A stretch of 64,000 nt of DNA, from positions 139,365,442-139,429,441 of the forward strand of contig OW804096.1 of NCBI GenBank assembly GCA_942159475.1, read 5' to 3'. Positions 11,839 to 23,131 of this stretch are shown piece after piece. Under the pieces are notes generated by a model. That model ran no database searches. It had not been told where the DNA came from and worked only from the letters and a program-made list of their open reading frames with translations. Source of the stretch: Sthenelais limicola (Eukaryota; Annelida; Polychaeta; Phyllodocida; Sigalionidae). Each line of letters begins with the position of its first letter. The first letter of the stretch is position 1. The position numbers and the translations under genes were made by a program.

Positions 11839-12246
11839 GTAAGGATCTAAATCTACGCTCATAACAAGAGGAGGCGAGGGGAAGGGGAAGAAGGAGGGGC
11901 ATTTTCATTCCGACAAGAAAAGGAAATTCTACAAAAAGGATCATAAACAACTACTGTGTAACTAGTGCTGTAGTTGTCGGAAGAAAGAGAGCTTCCACAA
12001 CGAAATCGAGGATTACCTAGAGAAACCCCCGGAGCAAAGTGAAAGCAAGAAAATTGGGAGTTTGGCTGAAGTCTCTGGGCAAGAGTTTGCATCATGATGC
12101 TCTAACTCCGTGGATATATTTCGACATGAAGGAGCCTACAGTGGAAATGTGTTCATAAATTGGCAACGGACACCACCAAGAGGTCTAAATCAGGCATGTG
12201 CAGTACACTAGGGGACTGACCATCTTAGGATTAAGTAAACACAGAG
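11839..12246 (+). other. Purine-rich unique segment ending in a good splice donor
   Basis: A purine-rich stretch (11869-11900) precedes mixed sequence that ends ACACAGAG followed by GTAAGT at about 12247. The donor matches the animal consensus. Together with the promoter-like signals just upstream this could be a 5' untranslated exon. No long frame crosses it. Confidence 0.25.
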
Positions 12247-12740
12247 GTAAGTCTACACCTAGATAAGTCCAACTATTAATAAATTAAAAAAGTCACTATG
12301 AATTAAAAAAGTCAATATTATTATTATTATTACTTGTTCTGCTCTCAACTGCAGACTTTTACATTTTTTTTTATGTTTTTTTTAAAAAATTCAGGATGTT
12401 TATACAGCAGGTCAGACAATAATAATCATGTATGAAATACATGAATCCGTACAATGAACATCATTATGACGCAGGTTCACGGGTTTAATTCAACAAGGAA
12501 TAGCCATGGTTTTCTGCCCACTGCTGTGTCTAAATATTGACTAATCCTAGTATTTTGAACTTTATAGGACTTATGATATAGGAATATTTTATTGGTACAA
12601 TTTATATGAGGAAGGGGTGTGTTAGTGGGGTGGGGTGAGGAATGGGGTTGATGAGGTAAGGTTGGGGGTAGAATGTGTGTTTTGCATTCATAGGTCAGTG
12701 TGAAGTGTCTGCATGGCCTGTGTACGCTCATTGTGTATGT

Positions 12741-12981
12741 GGGTCAGATTTTCAGAAAATGTACAATTGGCAGCTCTACACATTTAAGAAACATTGCTAA
12801 ATTAGTCTGAACAATGATAAATACCGGATATATCTGAGTATATTTGGTATCGCGTTGATTTAAAGTATCAGCTTTGCTATGTTAAACTATATCTTAAAAT
12901 TGAATCTCATTTCTGTCTTAAATGTGGGTTATTTTAGAGAATTGGTGAAGGCGAATTGTACATTTTCTGAAGATCTGACCC
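12741..12981 (+). mobile_element. MITE-A copy, alpha
   Basis: Full copy of 241 bp; ATGT on both sides. Confidence 0.93.
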
Positions 12982-13899
12982 ATGTGTCAGTTCCTGTTTT
13001 GAGTGCATTGACAGCCCAAAACTGGCTGAGCTCTGTGTTCATTGCAACAAACGATATCTGAAATTCACTAATTCCATCCGCATAGACTTCATCCATATAA
13101 TATACGGGTAGAGCGATTTCTAGGAAAGGAGGTAGAAATCCATATAAGGAATAGAGGGTTTTTTTGTCCCGAATGTTCTCGGAATTTGTTGTATTACAAA
13201 CCACTTTACTCATCTGTAGAGGTCTGTCCCCCCCTCTCTGGATGTCGTCGTATGTGGTTTGTGAGGAGAGGGGGAGGGAAAGAAGAGGGCGGGGGAAAGA
13301 GAAGAGGGAGAGGATGTAAGGGAAGGGAGAGAGGGGAAGGAGAGAAAGCGGGGAGGGGGAGCATGAGGAAGAGGGGGCGGGATAGGGATGGGAAATTAGA
13401 GATGGGGTTGGGAGAGAAAAACAGGTATGAAAGTCAGAGAAGAGGCGGAGGGAAAAGAGGGAGAGGGGGAAGTGTGGGGAGAGAGGGTGACCGTCCAGAG
13501 GACGGGTTCTTTGCTAGTTACTAATAAACTATAACTCACGAGGTTTAGAGAACCGTTGCAAGAACCCCTTCCCCCATGTACAGAACAGAGGGACACCCCA
13601 TGTCAATGGGACACTTTTTGAATTTAAAAAAAAAAGGTCTATTCCAATTTTTTAAATATCTTTTATTGGCATTACATTACACTTATCAAGTCTAACTAAT
13701 TTGGGAATACTTTTTTGCTTTAATGTTGACCCACATGATGTAGTACTGCTCTTTCTGATAAAGAAAAATATTTTAAATCCAAGTATAACTGATACTCGAC
13801 TATAGGTGACACGGTCTCTCCACTAGGCCCACAGACGACCCATACTTTGGGTTGGACGTTTAGTCAGATAATCAAACAGATTGTCTGAATTAAGCCAAT
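12982..13899. other. Unique DNA holding a polypurine tract
   Basis: No gene is supported. The open frames at 12929-13213 (minus) and 13186-13524 arise from a MITE end plus the purine tract. A T/A-rich stretch at 13622-13705 resembles the retroelement tail at 24949 (CTTTTATTGGCATTACATTAC). Confidence 0.4.
13262..13505 (+). repeat. Polypurine (GA-rich) tract
   Basis: About 240 bases almost entirely A and G, built from GGGAGAGG-like words with few interruptions. Long purine-pyrimidine tracts can form triplex (H-DNA) structures; that is inference here. The Arg/Gly/Lys-rich open frame through it is a by-product of composition. Confidence 0.75.
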
Positions 13900-14259
13900 G
13901 TGATGTGTCACAGGGAAATGAGTCACACGATTCCATCATACTTGAAAAGATGAGATCAAGCTGATTCCAGTGATGGTAAACATTAAGGACATCTAACTAG
14001 TATTTCTATATTTTATGTTTGATATATTTATGTCTGAAAACAAATTTGCAATATTTCTGGATGGACAATTAGCAGTAACGTACTCTATAGGATGACTATG
14101 CAAGGATATATACACTGTCTTGAGGTTTGGTACATTGGTACATGCATTTATATACCTTCAAGCGCTAAACCCTCCAAAGATCAGAACATTCCAACAAAGA
14201 GACCTTGTGAATAAATCACTTTGGAAAATATCATTCTTACGACTCATTTCCCTGGACTC
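13900..14259 (+). mobile_element. MITE-B copy
   Basis: Starts GTGATGTGTCACAGGGAAAT; the right end is eroded after GACTCATTTCCCTGG. The inner blocks TTGCAATATTTCTGG and CATCAAC-like/ACCTTCAAGCGC match other B copies. Confidence 0.75.
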
Positions 14260-14260
14260 A

Positions 14261-14303
14261 AATGTGTTTAGCTGCCGATTGTACACTGTCTGACGACTCG
14301 GCC
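14261..14303 (-). mobile_element. MITE-A end fragment
   Basis: Only the terminal 43 bases remain (GCCGATTGTACACTGTCTGA), with second-type ending GACGACTCGGCCC. It abuts a B copy on its left and another A copy on its right. Confidence 0.65.
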
Positions 14304-14314
14304 CATTTATATAT

Positions 14315-14549
14315 GGGTCAGATTTTCAGAAAATGTACAATTCGTTTTCCCCAATTCTCTCAAATAACCCAAATTTAAGACAAAAATCAGGTTAAAAATA
14401 TTGTTCAACATAACCAAACAGACTGTTTGAATCAAGGCAATACCAAATATACTCAGATATACCCAGTGTTGATGATTCTTCAGTCCAATTTAGCAGAATT
14501 TACAAAATATGTTGATCTGCCAATTGTACTTTATCTGAAAATCTGACCC
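14315..14549 (-). mobile_element. MITE-A copy, beta
   Basis: Full 235 bp; ATAT on both sides. The middle marker has drifted (ACAGACTGTTTGAATC). Confidence 0.92.
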
Positions 14550-14770
14550 ATATATGCACTGAAATCTTTAAAACAAACCCAGACGCTTTTAAAAGCGGTA
14601 CATACATATAGGCCACTCTGACATTCTACCCAGGTAGCAACAACATTAAACAAATAACAATAGACCTTTTTTTTATGATTTGGCCGCTGTTAAATAAAGG
14701 CATAGTTAATATTGTTTGATTTAGTAGGTCGTGCACTGAGGAGGAAGAAATAGCGTGGCTTAGAGTATAT

Positions 14771-14996
14771 GGGTCAGATTTTCAGAAAATGTACAATTGG
14801 CAACTGTACACATTTAGTAAATTCTTCAAAATTAGGCTGCAATTTGGTCAATACTAGGTAAATTCGAGACTATTTGACATTGCATTGATTCTAGCTATCT
14901 CGTTGAACTGTATTCTAAACTTTATTTTCGTCTGGAATTTGGGTTATTTGAGAAGATTGGCGAAGTTGAATTGTACAATTTCTGAAAATCTGACCC
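14771..14996 (+). mobile_element. MITE-A copy, beta
   Basis: 226 bp with a small deletion around the GGTTAGG block; flanks ATAT and ATTT. Confidence 0.9.
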
Positions 14997-15064
14997 ATTT
15001 GTATGTTGCATGCTCTCTGGGAAAATTTGCTTTAATGTTTGTATCTCATATCTGAGATGAGTTA

Positions 15065-15300
15065 ACATAAGATAAGATACGATAAGAACTACTTTATTTA
15101 TCGAATAGGACAATACATGATAAAAAGGTATACAGACTTCTGGATTGCCTCCAGATCTCCCTGCCGTTACCTTGGCCGAAAGGGTTAAGTTATAAGTCTA
15201 ATTTTAATTTTAACGAGATCGAATAAGAGTAGAATAAAAATACAATAAGAATAAAATAACATGGTAAGATAAACATAGTAAACTAACTAAGTCCTTTGGG
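15065..15300 (-). mobile_element. Retroelement 3' end with ATCTT-like tail
   Basis: Read on the minus strand, the segment ends ATAAATAAAGTAGTTCTTA followed by short ATCTT-type repeats, a typical non-LTR retroelement terminus with polyadenylation-like AATAAA. A related end lies at about 26360. The 5' limit is not visible. Confidence 0.5.
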
Positions 15301-15435
15301 ACTTTTGGTAAATGAAGTGGTACCAAGTGAGGTAATCAGGTGTACTCCTGAGTATTAGAATCCCTTCAGTATCCATTACATTCGACTGAGAATATAACAT
15401 ATAGATTCCATGAGTTATACAGGAATAATATATAT

Positions 15436-15661
15436 GGGTCAGATTTTCAGAAAATGTACAATTCACCTTCACCAATCCTCTCAAATAACCCAAATTTCAG
15501 ACGAAAATAAAGTTCAAAATACAGTTCAATCTAACCAAACAGATTGCTAGAATAAATGCAATGCCAAATATACTCGAATTTACCAAGTATTGACAACATT
15601 GCAGCCTAATCTTGCTAAATGTGTACAGCTGCCAATTGTACATTTTCTGAAAATCTGACCC
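15436..15661 (-). mobile_element. MITE-A copy, beta
   Basis: 226 bp; ATAT on both sides. Nine or ten bases are missing near TTAGCAGAATT. Confidence 0.92.
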
Positions 15662-15756
15662 ATATATTTATCTCTTCATATGTTTCAAGAGTTATGTCGA
15701 AAACATTTGAGTACACAAAACTACTGAGATGAGTTAACATATAACTACTATTGCAT

Positions 15757-16156
15757 TGGATGTGTAACAGGACAATTATATGAGCCATAAGTCGGAAAAA
15801 AATAGATTTTGGTGATACCATCATATTTGACAGGGGGAGATTTCAAGTGGATTCCAATGATTTTAACATTGAGAAAATCTAAAAAGTATGTCTATATTTT
15901 ATGTTATATATTTTACTGTTTGACAAAGTAGTTTGCAATATTTCTGGGTGGAGAATTACTAGTAAATAGCTAAATATACTCAATAGGATGGCCTTAGAAA
16001 TACAAAGATATATATTTGACACACTGTCTTGAAATTTGGTACATATATTCATATGACGTAATGCACCAGATATCCCCCAAAATGAGAACATTCCTGCAAA
16101 GAGTATGATCCATTTTGAAAAATAAAAGTTGTGTCGACTTTTCTGTGACACATCAC
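15757..16156 (+). mobile_element. MITE-B copy
   Basis: Left end altered (GATGTGTAACAGGACAATTA), right end TGTGACACATCAC. The inner part follows the family closely (TTTGCAATATTTCTGG, GAAATTTGGTACAT). Confidence 0.8.
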
Positions 16157-16239
16157 ATCGATATACATGATTGAGTGGCTGTACCTGCATATGGTGCAAG
16201 AATGACATATTGTTACCCCCATGACGTAATTGTATATAT

Positions 16240-16474
16240 GGGTCAGATTTTCAGAAAATGTACAATTGGCCTTTACCAATCCTCTCACATAACCCACATT
16301 TAAGACAGAAATGAGCTTCAAAGTGCAGTTTAACATAACAGAACTGATACTATAAAACAATGTGATACCAAATATACTCAGATATACCCGGTATTTATCA
16401 TTGTTCAGCCTAATTTAGCAGAAATTACTAAATATGTAGAGCTGCCAATTGTACATTTTCTGAAAATCTGACCC
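16240..16474 (-). mobile_element. MITE-A copy, alpha
   Basis: Full 235 bp; ATAT on both sides. Confidence 0.93.
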
Positions 16475-16640
16475 ATATATGTGCATTACAATCAACAATG
16501 CAGACAGTTGTTAACCGTTACATCAAGCAACATAGAAGGTATTTCCCACGTATATCTCCTGATGTAACTTAATCATCGTTTACATCTCTTTCCCATAGTG
16601 TATTCACTATGTCATATAATGAGTATGAATGTGTGTATAT

Positions 16641-16875
16641 GGGTCAGATGTTTAGAAAATGCACAATCTACAGTTCTACACATCTATCAAACTCTGCTAA
16701 ATTAGAGTGAGAATTGATAAATTTTGGGTATATCTGAGTGTATTCTGCATTGTATTCATTCAATACACTTTTCTGGTTATGTTGAAGTATATATTGAACC
16801 TGATTTTCGTTTTAAATTTGGGTTATTTGAGAATATTGGTGAAGGCCAATTGTACTTTTTCTGAAGATCTGGCCC
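16641..16875 (+). mobile_element. MITE-A copy, gamma
   Basis: Full 235 bp; ATAT on both sides; right end GATCTGGCCC. Confidence 0.92.
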
Positions 16876-17773
16876 ATATGACAGAATGAAATTAATTGTA
16901 GTGAACATTCAGTTGAGTATTGTTGTTTGGTTTTAAAGTGTACTTTAAGGACTTTAAGTGTTTTATTTCTAGTTAACTGATGTATACGTTTACCATGGGT
17001 ATATGTACACGTATTCATGTGATGTTATTTCATGCAGTTGGTCCTGATATCTTGATTATCTTAAACTGTACATATTTCTGTATTAAATTAGGGTTATTTG
17101 AGAGGATTGATGGAGGCGAATTGTACATTTTCTGACGACTTGACCCCTATTCAGTTTACCCACATCATTAGCCAGTAGAATATTGATGGATCAGGGTTGT
17201 CGCTATAACCCAACCTGTCCCTATGGAAATAACATGGAATGAATGTTTATATCGATGGTATTATTCCAATAAGCTAGCTCCCTTTATCAATCATCTTACC
17301 AAACATGTATACATGTACAATTCAAACCAAATATCCTATTTCGAAGACATATATTTTATTATAGGTCGTCACACCAAATGGGGCCAATAGCATAGACATT
17401 TATAAAAATGTGATTTTCTACCCTGTAATCCAGATTTTGTAAGTTATATTAGCGGTTCAATTAGAGGGATGTCTGGAAACAAAATGTTTATGGATCTTAC
17501 TTTGGTGCCACGACCTATGGCATAAGCTAGTTCTCTTCCGACTGCACCCAAATTGATCTCTTCTATTAGTTTATTTTATTTTATCAGTTTACGACGTTAT
17601 GTAATGGAATTCACTGTCTTTTGAGTTTTATAACTAAGGGTTAACACGATGAGGAAACCATGAACTAAAATAAAAAGAGGAAATAAAAAGTATTGCATTG
17701 CCAACATTAATTTGCATTTTCTAAATATTATACCAATGTGTTTCGCCAAAATATAATGTATCAGAATAGCGAC
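16876..17773. other. Mostly unique DNA
   Basis: Apart from a MITE-A right-end fragment at 17065-17146 nothing is recognised, and no exon-like open segment is seen. Confidence 0.4.
17065..17146 (+). mobile_element. MITE-A right-end fragment
   Basis: Begins in the TTAAATTAGGGTTATTTGAG block and ends with second-type GACGACTTGACCC. The left two thirds are absent. Confidence 0.7.
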
Positions 17774-17987
17774 CAGTCTAGGCCCAAAGATGAGAGAGTC
17801 CCTTCAAACGGAGGGAAAGCCTCTCGCCTCAAACCGCAAATTGCCATTATAATTCCATTAAGACTGCAAAATGTCATTATATTCCCATTAGAACGCCGAA
17901 TCATAGGCCATAAAACCGATTAGCGAAGTAGGTGTCTAATCACTGGCATACCATTCTTATCTGATCTAGGGGTTTGGACCTAGACTG
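17774..17987 (+). mobile_element. MITE-E copy 1
   Basis: A 214-bp unit bounded by CAGTCTAGGCCCAAA and the inverted TTTGGACCTAGACTG, 15-bp ends with one mismatch, flanked by CGAC on both sides. Inner blocks: GAGAGAGTCCCTTC, GCCTCTCGCCTCAAACCGC, GATTAGCGAAGTAGG. Four related copies are in the window. Superfamily not assigned. Confidence 0.8.
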
Positions 17988-18011
17988 CGACCATATTTAT
18001 ATATGGTCGCA
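17986..18011. repeat. Short perfect palindrome
   Basis: GCGACCATAT and ATATGGTCGC are exact inverted 10-bp arms around TTAT, at the junction between MITE-E and a MITE-A remnant. Confidence 0.7.
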
Positions 18012-18019
18012 TATTATAT

Positions 18020-18073
18020 AATTTAGCAGAATTTGTAGTAGAACTGTAGATTGTACGTTTTCTGAAAATCTGC
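18020..18073 (-). mobile_element. MITE-A end fragment, gamma
   Basis: Only TTTAGCAGAATTTG through GTTTTCTGAAAATCTG remains. It lies immediately after MITE-E. Confidence 0.7.
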
Positions 18074-18399
18074 GTATATCATTGGTAGGTGGGGATCGAA
18101 GATTGTTTTTATCTATTTACAAGTGAGCGAAATTCATCTCATTGTTTTCAACTAAATAGAATATAAGCTAAGATCTAAGATTTCTTTATTCATATATACA
18201 ATTTTAATTTTAAAGATTAAGATTGTATCTTGAGTAATCACTGGGCGACGATGATTGTAGTGGAACAATTTAATAATAGTTAATAAAAAGTGTAAAGGAC
18301 ATTAATATTTAGATCATGTTTCCTTAGATTATGTTGCGACACAGAAGAATGTTAATAATTCTGTAACACATTTACCTGAATAAAGTTCAATCTAGATAT

Positions 18400-18634
18400 G
18401 GGTCAGATTTCCAGAAAATGTACAATTCACCTTCACCAATCCTCTCAAATAACCCACATTTAAGCCAAAAATGAGCTTCAAAATGCTGTTTAACATAACA
18501 GAACTGATACTTTAAATCAATGCGATACCAAATGTGCTCAGATATACCTGGTATTCATCATTTCTCAGCCTAATTTCAGAGCATTTCCAAAATGTGTAGA
18601 GTTGCCAATTGTACATTTTGTGAAAATCTGGCCC
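18400..18634 (-). mobile_element. MITE-A copy, alpha
   Basis: Full 235 bp. The right end CTGGCCC is followed within 15 bp by the next copy. Confidence 0.92.
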
Positions 18635-18648
18635 ATGTACGTGTACAT

Positions 18649-18884
18649 GGGTAACATCTTCAGAAAATGTACAATCGGCAGATCTACACATCTAGTAAAT
18701 TCTGGTAAATTATACTGCAAAATGGTTAATACTAGATATATCTGAGCATATTTGATATTTGCCTTGATTCAACCAATCGGTCTGGTTATGTTCAACTAAA
18801 TTTTGAACCACATTTTTGTCTTAAATTTGGATTATTTAAGAGTATTGGTGAAGGTGAATTGTACATTTTCTGATGATTTCACCC
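18649..18884 (+). mobile_element. MITE-A copy, divergent beta-like
   Basis: ACAT on both sides. Left end GGGTAACATCTTCAG, right end second type (GATGATTTCACCC). Confidence 0.88.
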
Positions 18885-18969
18885 ACATACAAACTAAATC
18901 CAAGTACACGACATGAACTTTCGCCTGTTTATCCCTGGTGCAGTTCGCCCTTCCGCGATACTTCCTGAC

Positions 18970-19035
18970 CTCCGTGATCGTGACGTCACCTCGGTGATCG
19001 TACCGTCATCTCGGTGCATGATCGTGATGTTCCTT
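18970..19035 (+). promoter_or_regulatory. Short tandem repeat with a CRE-type site
   Basis: Three imperfect units of about 20-24 bp (TCCGTGATCGTGACGTCACC and two TCGGTGATCGT variants) lie in unique DNA. The first contains the palindrome TGACGTCA at 18981-18988, the classical cAMP-response element. Regulatory use is inference. Confidence 0.35.
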
Positions 19036-19086
19036 TACTAATTCCCTGACGTACCACATGAATGATTCACCTGTTGCGGCAGGTGA

Positions 19087-19105
19087 GGGTTGGGGTGGGA
19101 GGGGG
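19087..19105 (+). other. G-quadruplex motif
   Basis: G runs of 3, 4, 3 and 5 are separated by TT, T and A. Confidence 0.5.
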
Positions 19106-19225
19106 TTTTTGCCCCAGGGGAGATAAGGTATGGTCGAGCTGTAGGACTGTAACTTAATATAAGCACAAAAAAGAAAACAACAGAATCAAAACAACATAAT
19201 TATTCAAATAAAGAAATCTTCTAAT

Positions 19226-19444
19226 GGGTCAGATCGTCAGAAAATGTACAATTGGCAGCTCTACACATTTATGCTGAAAAACGATGAATACCAGATATAT
19301 CTGAGTATGTTTAGTATTGTGCGGTTTTAAAATATTTGTTCTGATATGTTAAACTGTATTTCGAAGCTCATTTTTGTCTTAAATTTTGTGGTTATTTGAG
19401 AGAATGGGTGAAAGCGAATTGTACATTTTCTGACAATCTGACCC
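19226..19444 (+). mobile_element. MITE-A copy, alpha-like
   Basis: Left end GGGTCAGATCGTCAG. About 18 bases are missing near TTTAGTAAATTCTG, giving 219 bp. Confidence 0.88.
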
Positions 19445-19511
19445 TTGTGCAGCTATCCTATGAAGGCATATAATTAGCACCTCACCCATATCATGGAATT
19501 GACGTTTGCGT

Positions 19512-19964
19512 GGGCACAGACATGTACAAGGGTCAGATTTTCAGAAAATGTACAATTCATTTTCACCAATCCTCTCACATAACACAAATTTAAGACCAAA
19601 ATGACTCTCAAAATACAGTTCTACCTAACCAAACAGATTGCTAGAATCAATGCAATGCCAAATATACTCGAATTTACCTAGTATTGACTACATTGCAGTC
19701 TAATTTAGCATGAGTTGATTAAATGTGAAGAGCTGCCAATTGTACATTTTCTGAAAATCTGACCCACAACTCTACACATTCAGAAAACTCTGATAAATCA
19801 TGCTGCAAAATGATAAAAAGTAGGAATATTTGAGTATAGATGGCATTGCGTTGATTCAAAGAAGCTGGTTGTCTTGAACTCTATGTTGAGTTGTTATTGT
19901 CTTAACATGATGTTATTCGAGAGGATTGGTAGAGAGAAATTGTAATTTTCTGGCGACTTCACCC
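19512..19964 (+). mobile_element. Older MITE-A copy interrupted by another MITE-A
   Basis: The sequence after the inserted copy resumes at CTCTACACATTCAG and runs to a second-type right end (GGCGACTTCACCC). Before it, GGGCACAGACATGTACAA looks like the eroded left end of the same element. ACAA is duplicated around the insertion. Confidence 0.7.
19530..19765 (-). mobile_element. MITE-A copy, beta, nested in another A
   Basis: Full 236 bp, flanked by ACAA on both sides. ACAA belongs to the host copy's own TGTACAATTGG end motif. Confidence 0.92.
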
Positions 19965-19974
19965 ATATAATTAT

Positions 19975-20380
19975 GTGATGTATTCCAGGAAAATGAGTCA
20001 CACGTCGCAAATAAATGGATTTTGAGATACCATTATATTTGAAAATATGACATCGAGCGGGTTCTAATGATGGTATAAACATTAAGGACATCTAAGATGT
20101 ATTTCTGTAGTTTATTTTTGATATAGTTATGTTTGAAAAGAAGTTTCAATATTTCTGGGTGGGCATTTACCAGTAAAATACCTCAATATACTCCATATAT
20201 GATGACCTTTAAAACGCGAGAATATATTTACTACAATGTCCTGAAACTTGGTACATAGATTCACTAACAGTGCTAAATTCCTCAGAAATCAAAATATTTC
20301 AATAAAGAGATCTTGTGAATTAATCGCTTGGAAAAATATCATTTTGGCGACTTGTGACTCATTTTCCTGTAACACGTCAC
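19975..20380 (+). mobile_element. MITE-B copy
   Basis: Complete at both ends (GTGATGTATTCCAGG and CCTGTAACACGTCAC). Its left end is 10 bp from the right end of a MITE-A copy. Confidence 0.88.
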
Positions 20381-20658
20381 ATATATGATCGTGAGTGTTG
20401 CTGATCTAACTGGCTAAAGGTTAATACCCCGTATAAACTATTTCCCTATAGGATATAGTCATGCACCCTTGGGTACCACGCGTTATTATGATCACAAACC
20501 ACCCCAGTCACGACACTTATTTCATATCATAATCTTATTTAGTATGGTTGTAAGTTAAAAATAGCCGAATGCCTAATTGTTTGTTTGAAGTTATGTCCCG
20601 GCTTCTAGGCGATGGAGTTACCTTACGTGTCGTTTCGTGTTTCCAGTAATCCGTCTTA

Positions 20659-20978
20659 GCCCCCCCCCCCCACCCCCCCAAAAAAGGTGTGTTCAGGATT
20701 GATCTGGCTGAAAAATAGGTAGGGTTTGGGTGGTAACCACCTTCCAGGAACTGAGAAAAGTGTAAATTTTATAACAATAGTTGTTTTAAACAAGGGAAAT
20801 GTGCTTTTGGACAGTTCCTGGTTAGGAAAACCTGTTTTCCTGCTTTTATTAGCTTTTTATGTGAAAAAAAAAATCAAAAAAAATCAGGCATGGTCAAACA
20901 TTTTCTTTAGATGGGGGGAGGTTTTTCTAGGTAAGGGGGGGGGGGGGTAAATAGGAAACGCAACTATTTTTTTGTGCC
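20659..20978. mobile_element. MITE-D copy 2 (PIF/Harbinger-like)
   Basis: Flanked by TTA on both sides, fitting the 3-bp TWA rule. Inner blocks GATCTGGCTGAAAA, GGTGGTAACCACC and GGTTAGGAAAACC match the other D copies. The poly-C and poly-G runs near the ends are expanded. Confidence 0.82.
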
Positions 20979-21052
20979 TTACTTGTAGAGGCACGAGGCA
21001 ATGTATGGTCACCACTAATAAGTATATTAACAGTAACAGTAACAGTATATTA

Positions 21053-21268
21053 GTGAAGTCGACTAAAAATGTACAATTGGCCTTCACCAATCCTCTCAAA
21101 TAATCCTACTTTAAGACATAAATGTGGTTCAAAATACAGTTCAACATAACAGAACAGATGTTTTGAATTAAAGCAATACTAAATATACTCAGATATACCT
21201 AGTCATTATCATTTGTCAGTCTAATTTAGCAGAATTTACTAAGTGAGTTCAGCAGCCGATCGTACATG
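21053..21268 (-). mobile_element. MITE-A copy, alpha/gamma-like, right end lost
   Basis: Begins GTGAAGTCGACTAAAAATG (second end type) and stops at CAGCCGATCGTACAT, directly before the next copy. Confidence 0.8.
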
Positions 21269-21273
21269 TATAT

Positions 21274-21508
21274 GGGTAAGATTTTCAGAAAATGTACAAT
21301 TCACCTTCACCAATCCTCTCAAATAACCCAAATTTCAGACGAAAATAAAGTTCAAAATACAGTTCAACCTAACCAAACAGATTGCTAGAATCAATGCAAT
21401 GCCGAGTATACTCGAATTTACCAAGTACTGACCAAATTGCCGCCTAATTTAGCAGAATTTACTAAATGTGTAGAGCTGCCAATTGTACATTTTCTAAAAA
21501 TCTGGCCC
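21274..21508 (-). mobile_element. MITE-A copy, beta
   Basis: Full 235 bp; ATAT on both sides. It probably landed in the terminal repeat of the copy at 21053. Confidence 0.9.
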
Positions 21509-21810
21509 ATATGCTGACGGTTTATGTTGGATTCAACTTCTGTTGCACTGAAGATATTGATCGTAATACAATGAAATGAATAGTCTGTATGGGTCCGGTC
21601 GTTCAAATATGGACAATTGCAGTAACAAACATAATAAAAATTAAGAGAAGAAGCATTTTGTTCTGTACTGGAACATGGTCTCACTTTTTATAGTACTCAA
21701 AATGCAATATTATATTCCCACTAGTTCAGTTTAATTTTGTAAACTTGTGAAAATTTTAGAATTGAATAAAAGGCCAGATTGTCCACATTCTGACGTCATT
21801 ATTTGGAATT

Positions 21811-22045
21811 GGGTGAAGTCGCCAGAAAATGTACAATTAATCTTCACCAGTCCTCTCAAATAACCGAAATTTCAGACGAAAATAAAGTGCAAAATACAGT
21901 TCAACCTAACCAAACAGATTGCTAAAACCAATGCAATGCCAAATATACTCGAATTTAACTAGGATCGATCAATTAGCGGCCTAATTTAGCAGAATTTACT
22001 TAATGTGTACAGCTGCTTATTGTACATTCTCTGAACATCTGACCC
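21811..22045 (-). mobile_element. MITE-A copy, beta, mixed ends
   Basis: Left end GGGTGAAGTCGCCAG, right end CTGAACATCTGACCC; AATT on both sides. A clean example of an element with two different end types and a good target duplication. Confidence 0.92.
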
Positions 22046-22399
22046 AATTAATCCTTCACGAATTCCACGTTCACTGCGCATTGTTGAAATTCCGCCAACT
22101 TTCTTGGTAGGAAATACTGGCACAGTGGCTTCAAAGGTATTCCCAACAAAAGAGTGTTTATTCTTATTTGTTATTCTTACATTAGGATAACAACATCGAT
22201 TTGATTAACCGTGACCCCCTCAACTGTAGGCTCTTGGGGGTCGGGAGCGTTTGAACCACCTGGGCTGGGTCGACTTATCACAACAAGTGTTTGAGGTCAC
22301 GACTGTGAGGGCAACCTAGGTCTGAATAAAGGGGCTGGTTCCACCAATCGTTCTTTACCTCTTATGCTTTCATTTTGTTTTTTTCAAATTTCAGTTAAT
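22046..22399. other. Unique DNA, no gene seen
   Basis: Moderately GC-rich for the window around 22210-22330, but no open segment has splice signals. Confidence 0.35.
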
Positions 22400-22640
22400 G
22401 GGTCAGATCTTCAGAAAATGTACAATTGGCTTTCAACAATCCTCTCAAATAACCCAAATTCAAGACGAAATATAACGTTCAAAATACAGTTCAACATAAC
22501 CAGACAGATTTATTAAATGAATACAATACAGAATATACTCAGATCTACCTAACATTTATCAATTTTCACTCTAATTTAGCATAATTTGATAGATGTGTAG
22601 AACTGTATACTATAGAGTGCATTTTCTGAAAATCTGCCCC
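22400..22640 (-). mobile_element. MITE-A copy, gamma
   Basis: 241 bp with a short insertion in the right end (CTATAGAGTGCATTTTCTG). No exact target duplication. Confidence 0.88.
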
Positions 22641-22825
22641 AAATAGACTTTGGACGATTGCATTGCGACTGAAAAAGCTCTATCCACTGTATATTTTGTA
22701 TGGGTCATTCTATCAGGTTTATTTCAAAATGGAAAAGAAAAGTATCCAGATGTAAGGAGAATTAGTATGCTCATAAGGGCTAAATTATATGGGATATAAT
22801 CAGGTGAATTAGTCATGTAATATAA

Positions 22826-23060
22826 GGGTCATATTTTCAGAAAATGCACAATTTACAGTTCTACACATCTATCAAATTCTGCTAAGTTAGAGTGAAAATT
22901 GATAAATACTAGGCATATCTGAGTATATTCTGTATTGTATTCATTCAATAGATCTGTCTGGTTATGTTGAACTGTATTTTGAACCTGATTATTGCCTTAA
23001 AATTAGGTTATTTAGGAGGATTGGTGAAGGCCAATTGTACATTTTCTGAAGATCTGACCC
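22826..23060 (+). mobile_element. MITE-A copy, gamma
   Basis: Full 235 bp; flanks ATAA and ATAC. Confidence 0.9.
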
Positions 23061-23131
23061 ATACATATTGAATCAAGGAGACAGCAAGCTGTTGTCCCAG
23101 CCCCTCCCCTCCCCTTCCAATAGTCACATAT

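Noticed and set aside
13186..13524. Arg/Gly-rich open frame
   Set aside because: Entirely explained by the polypurine tract.
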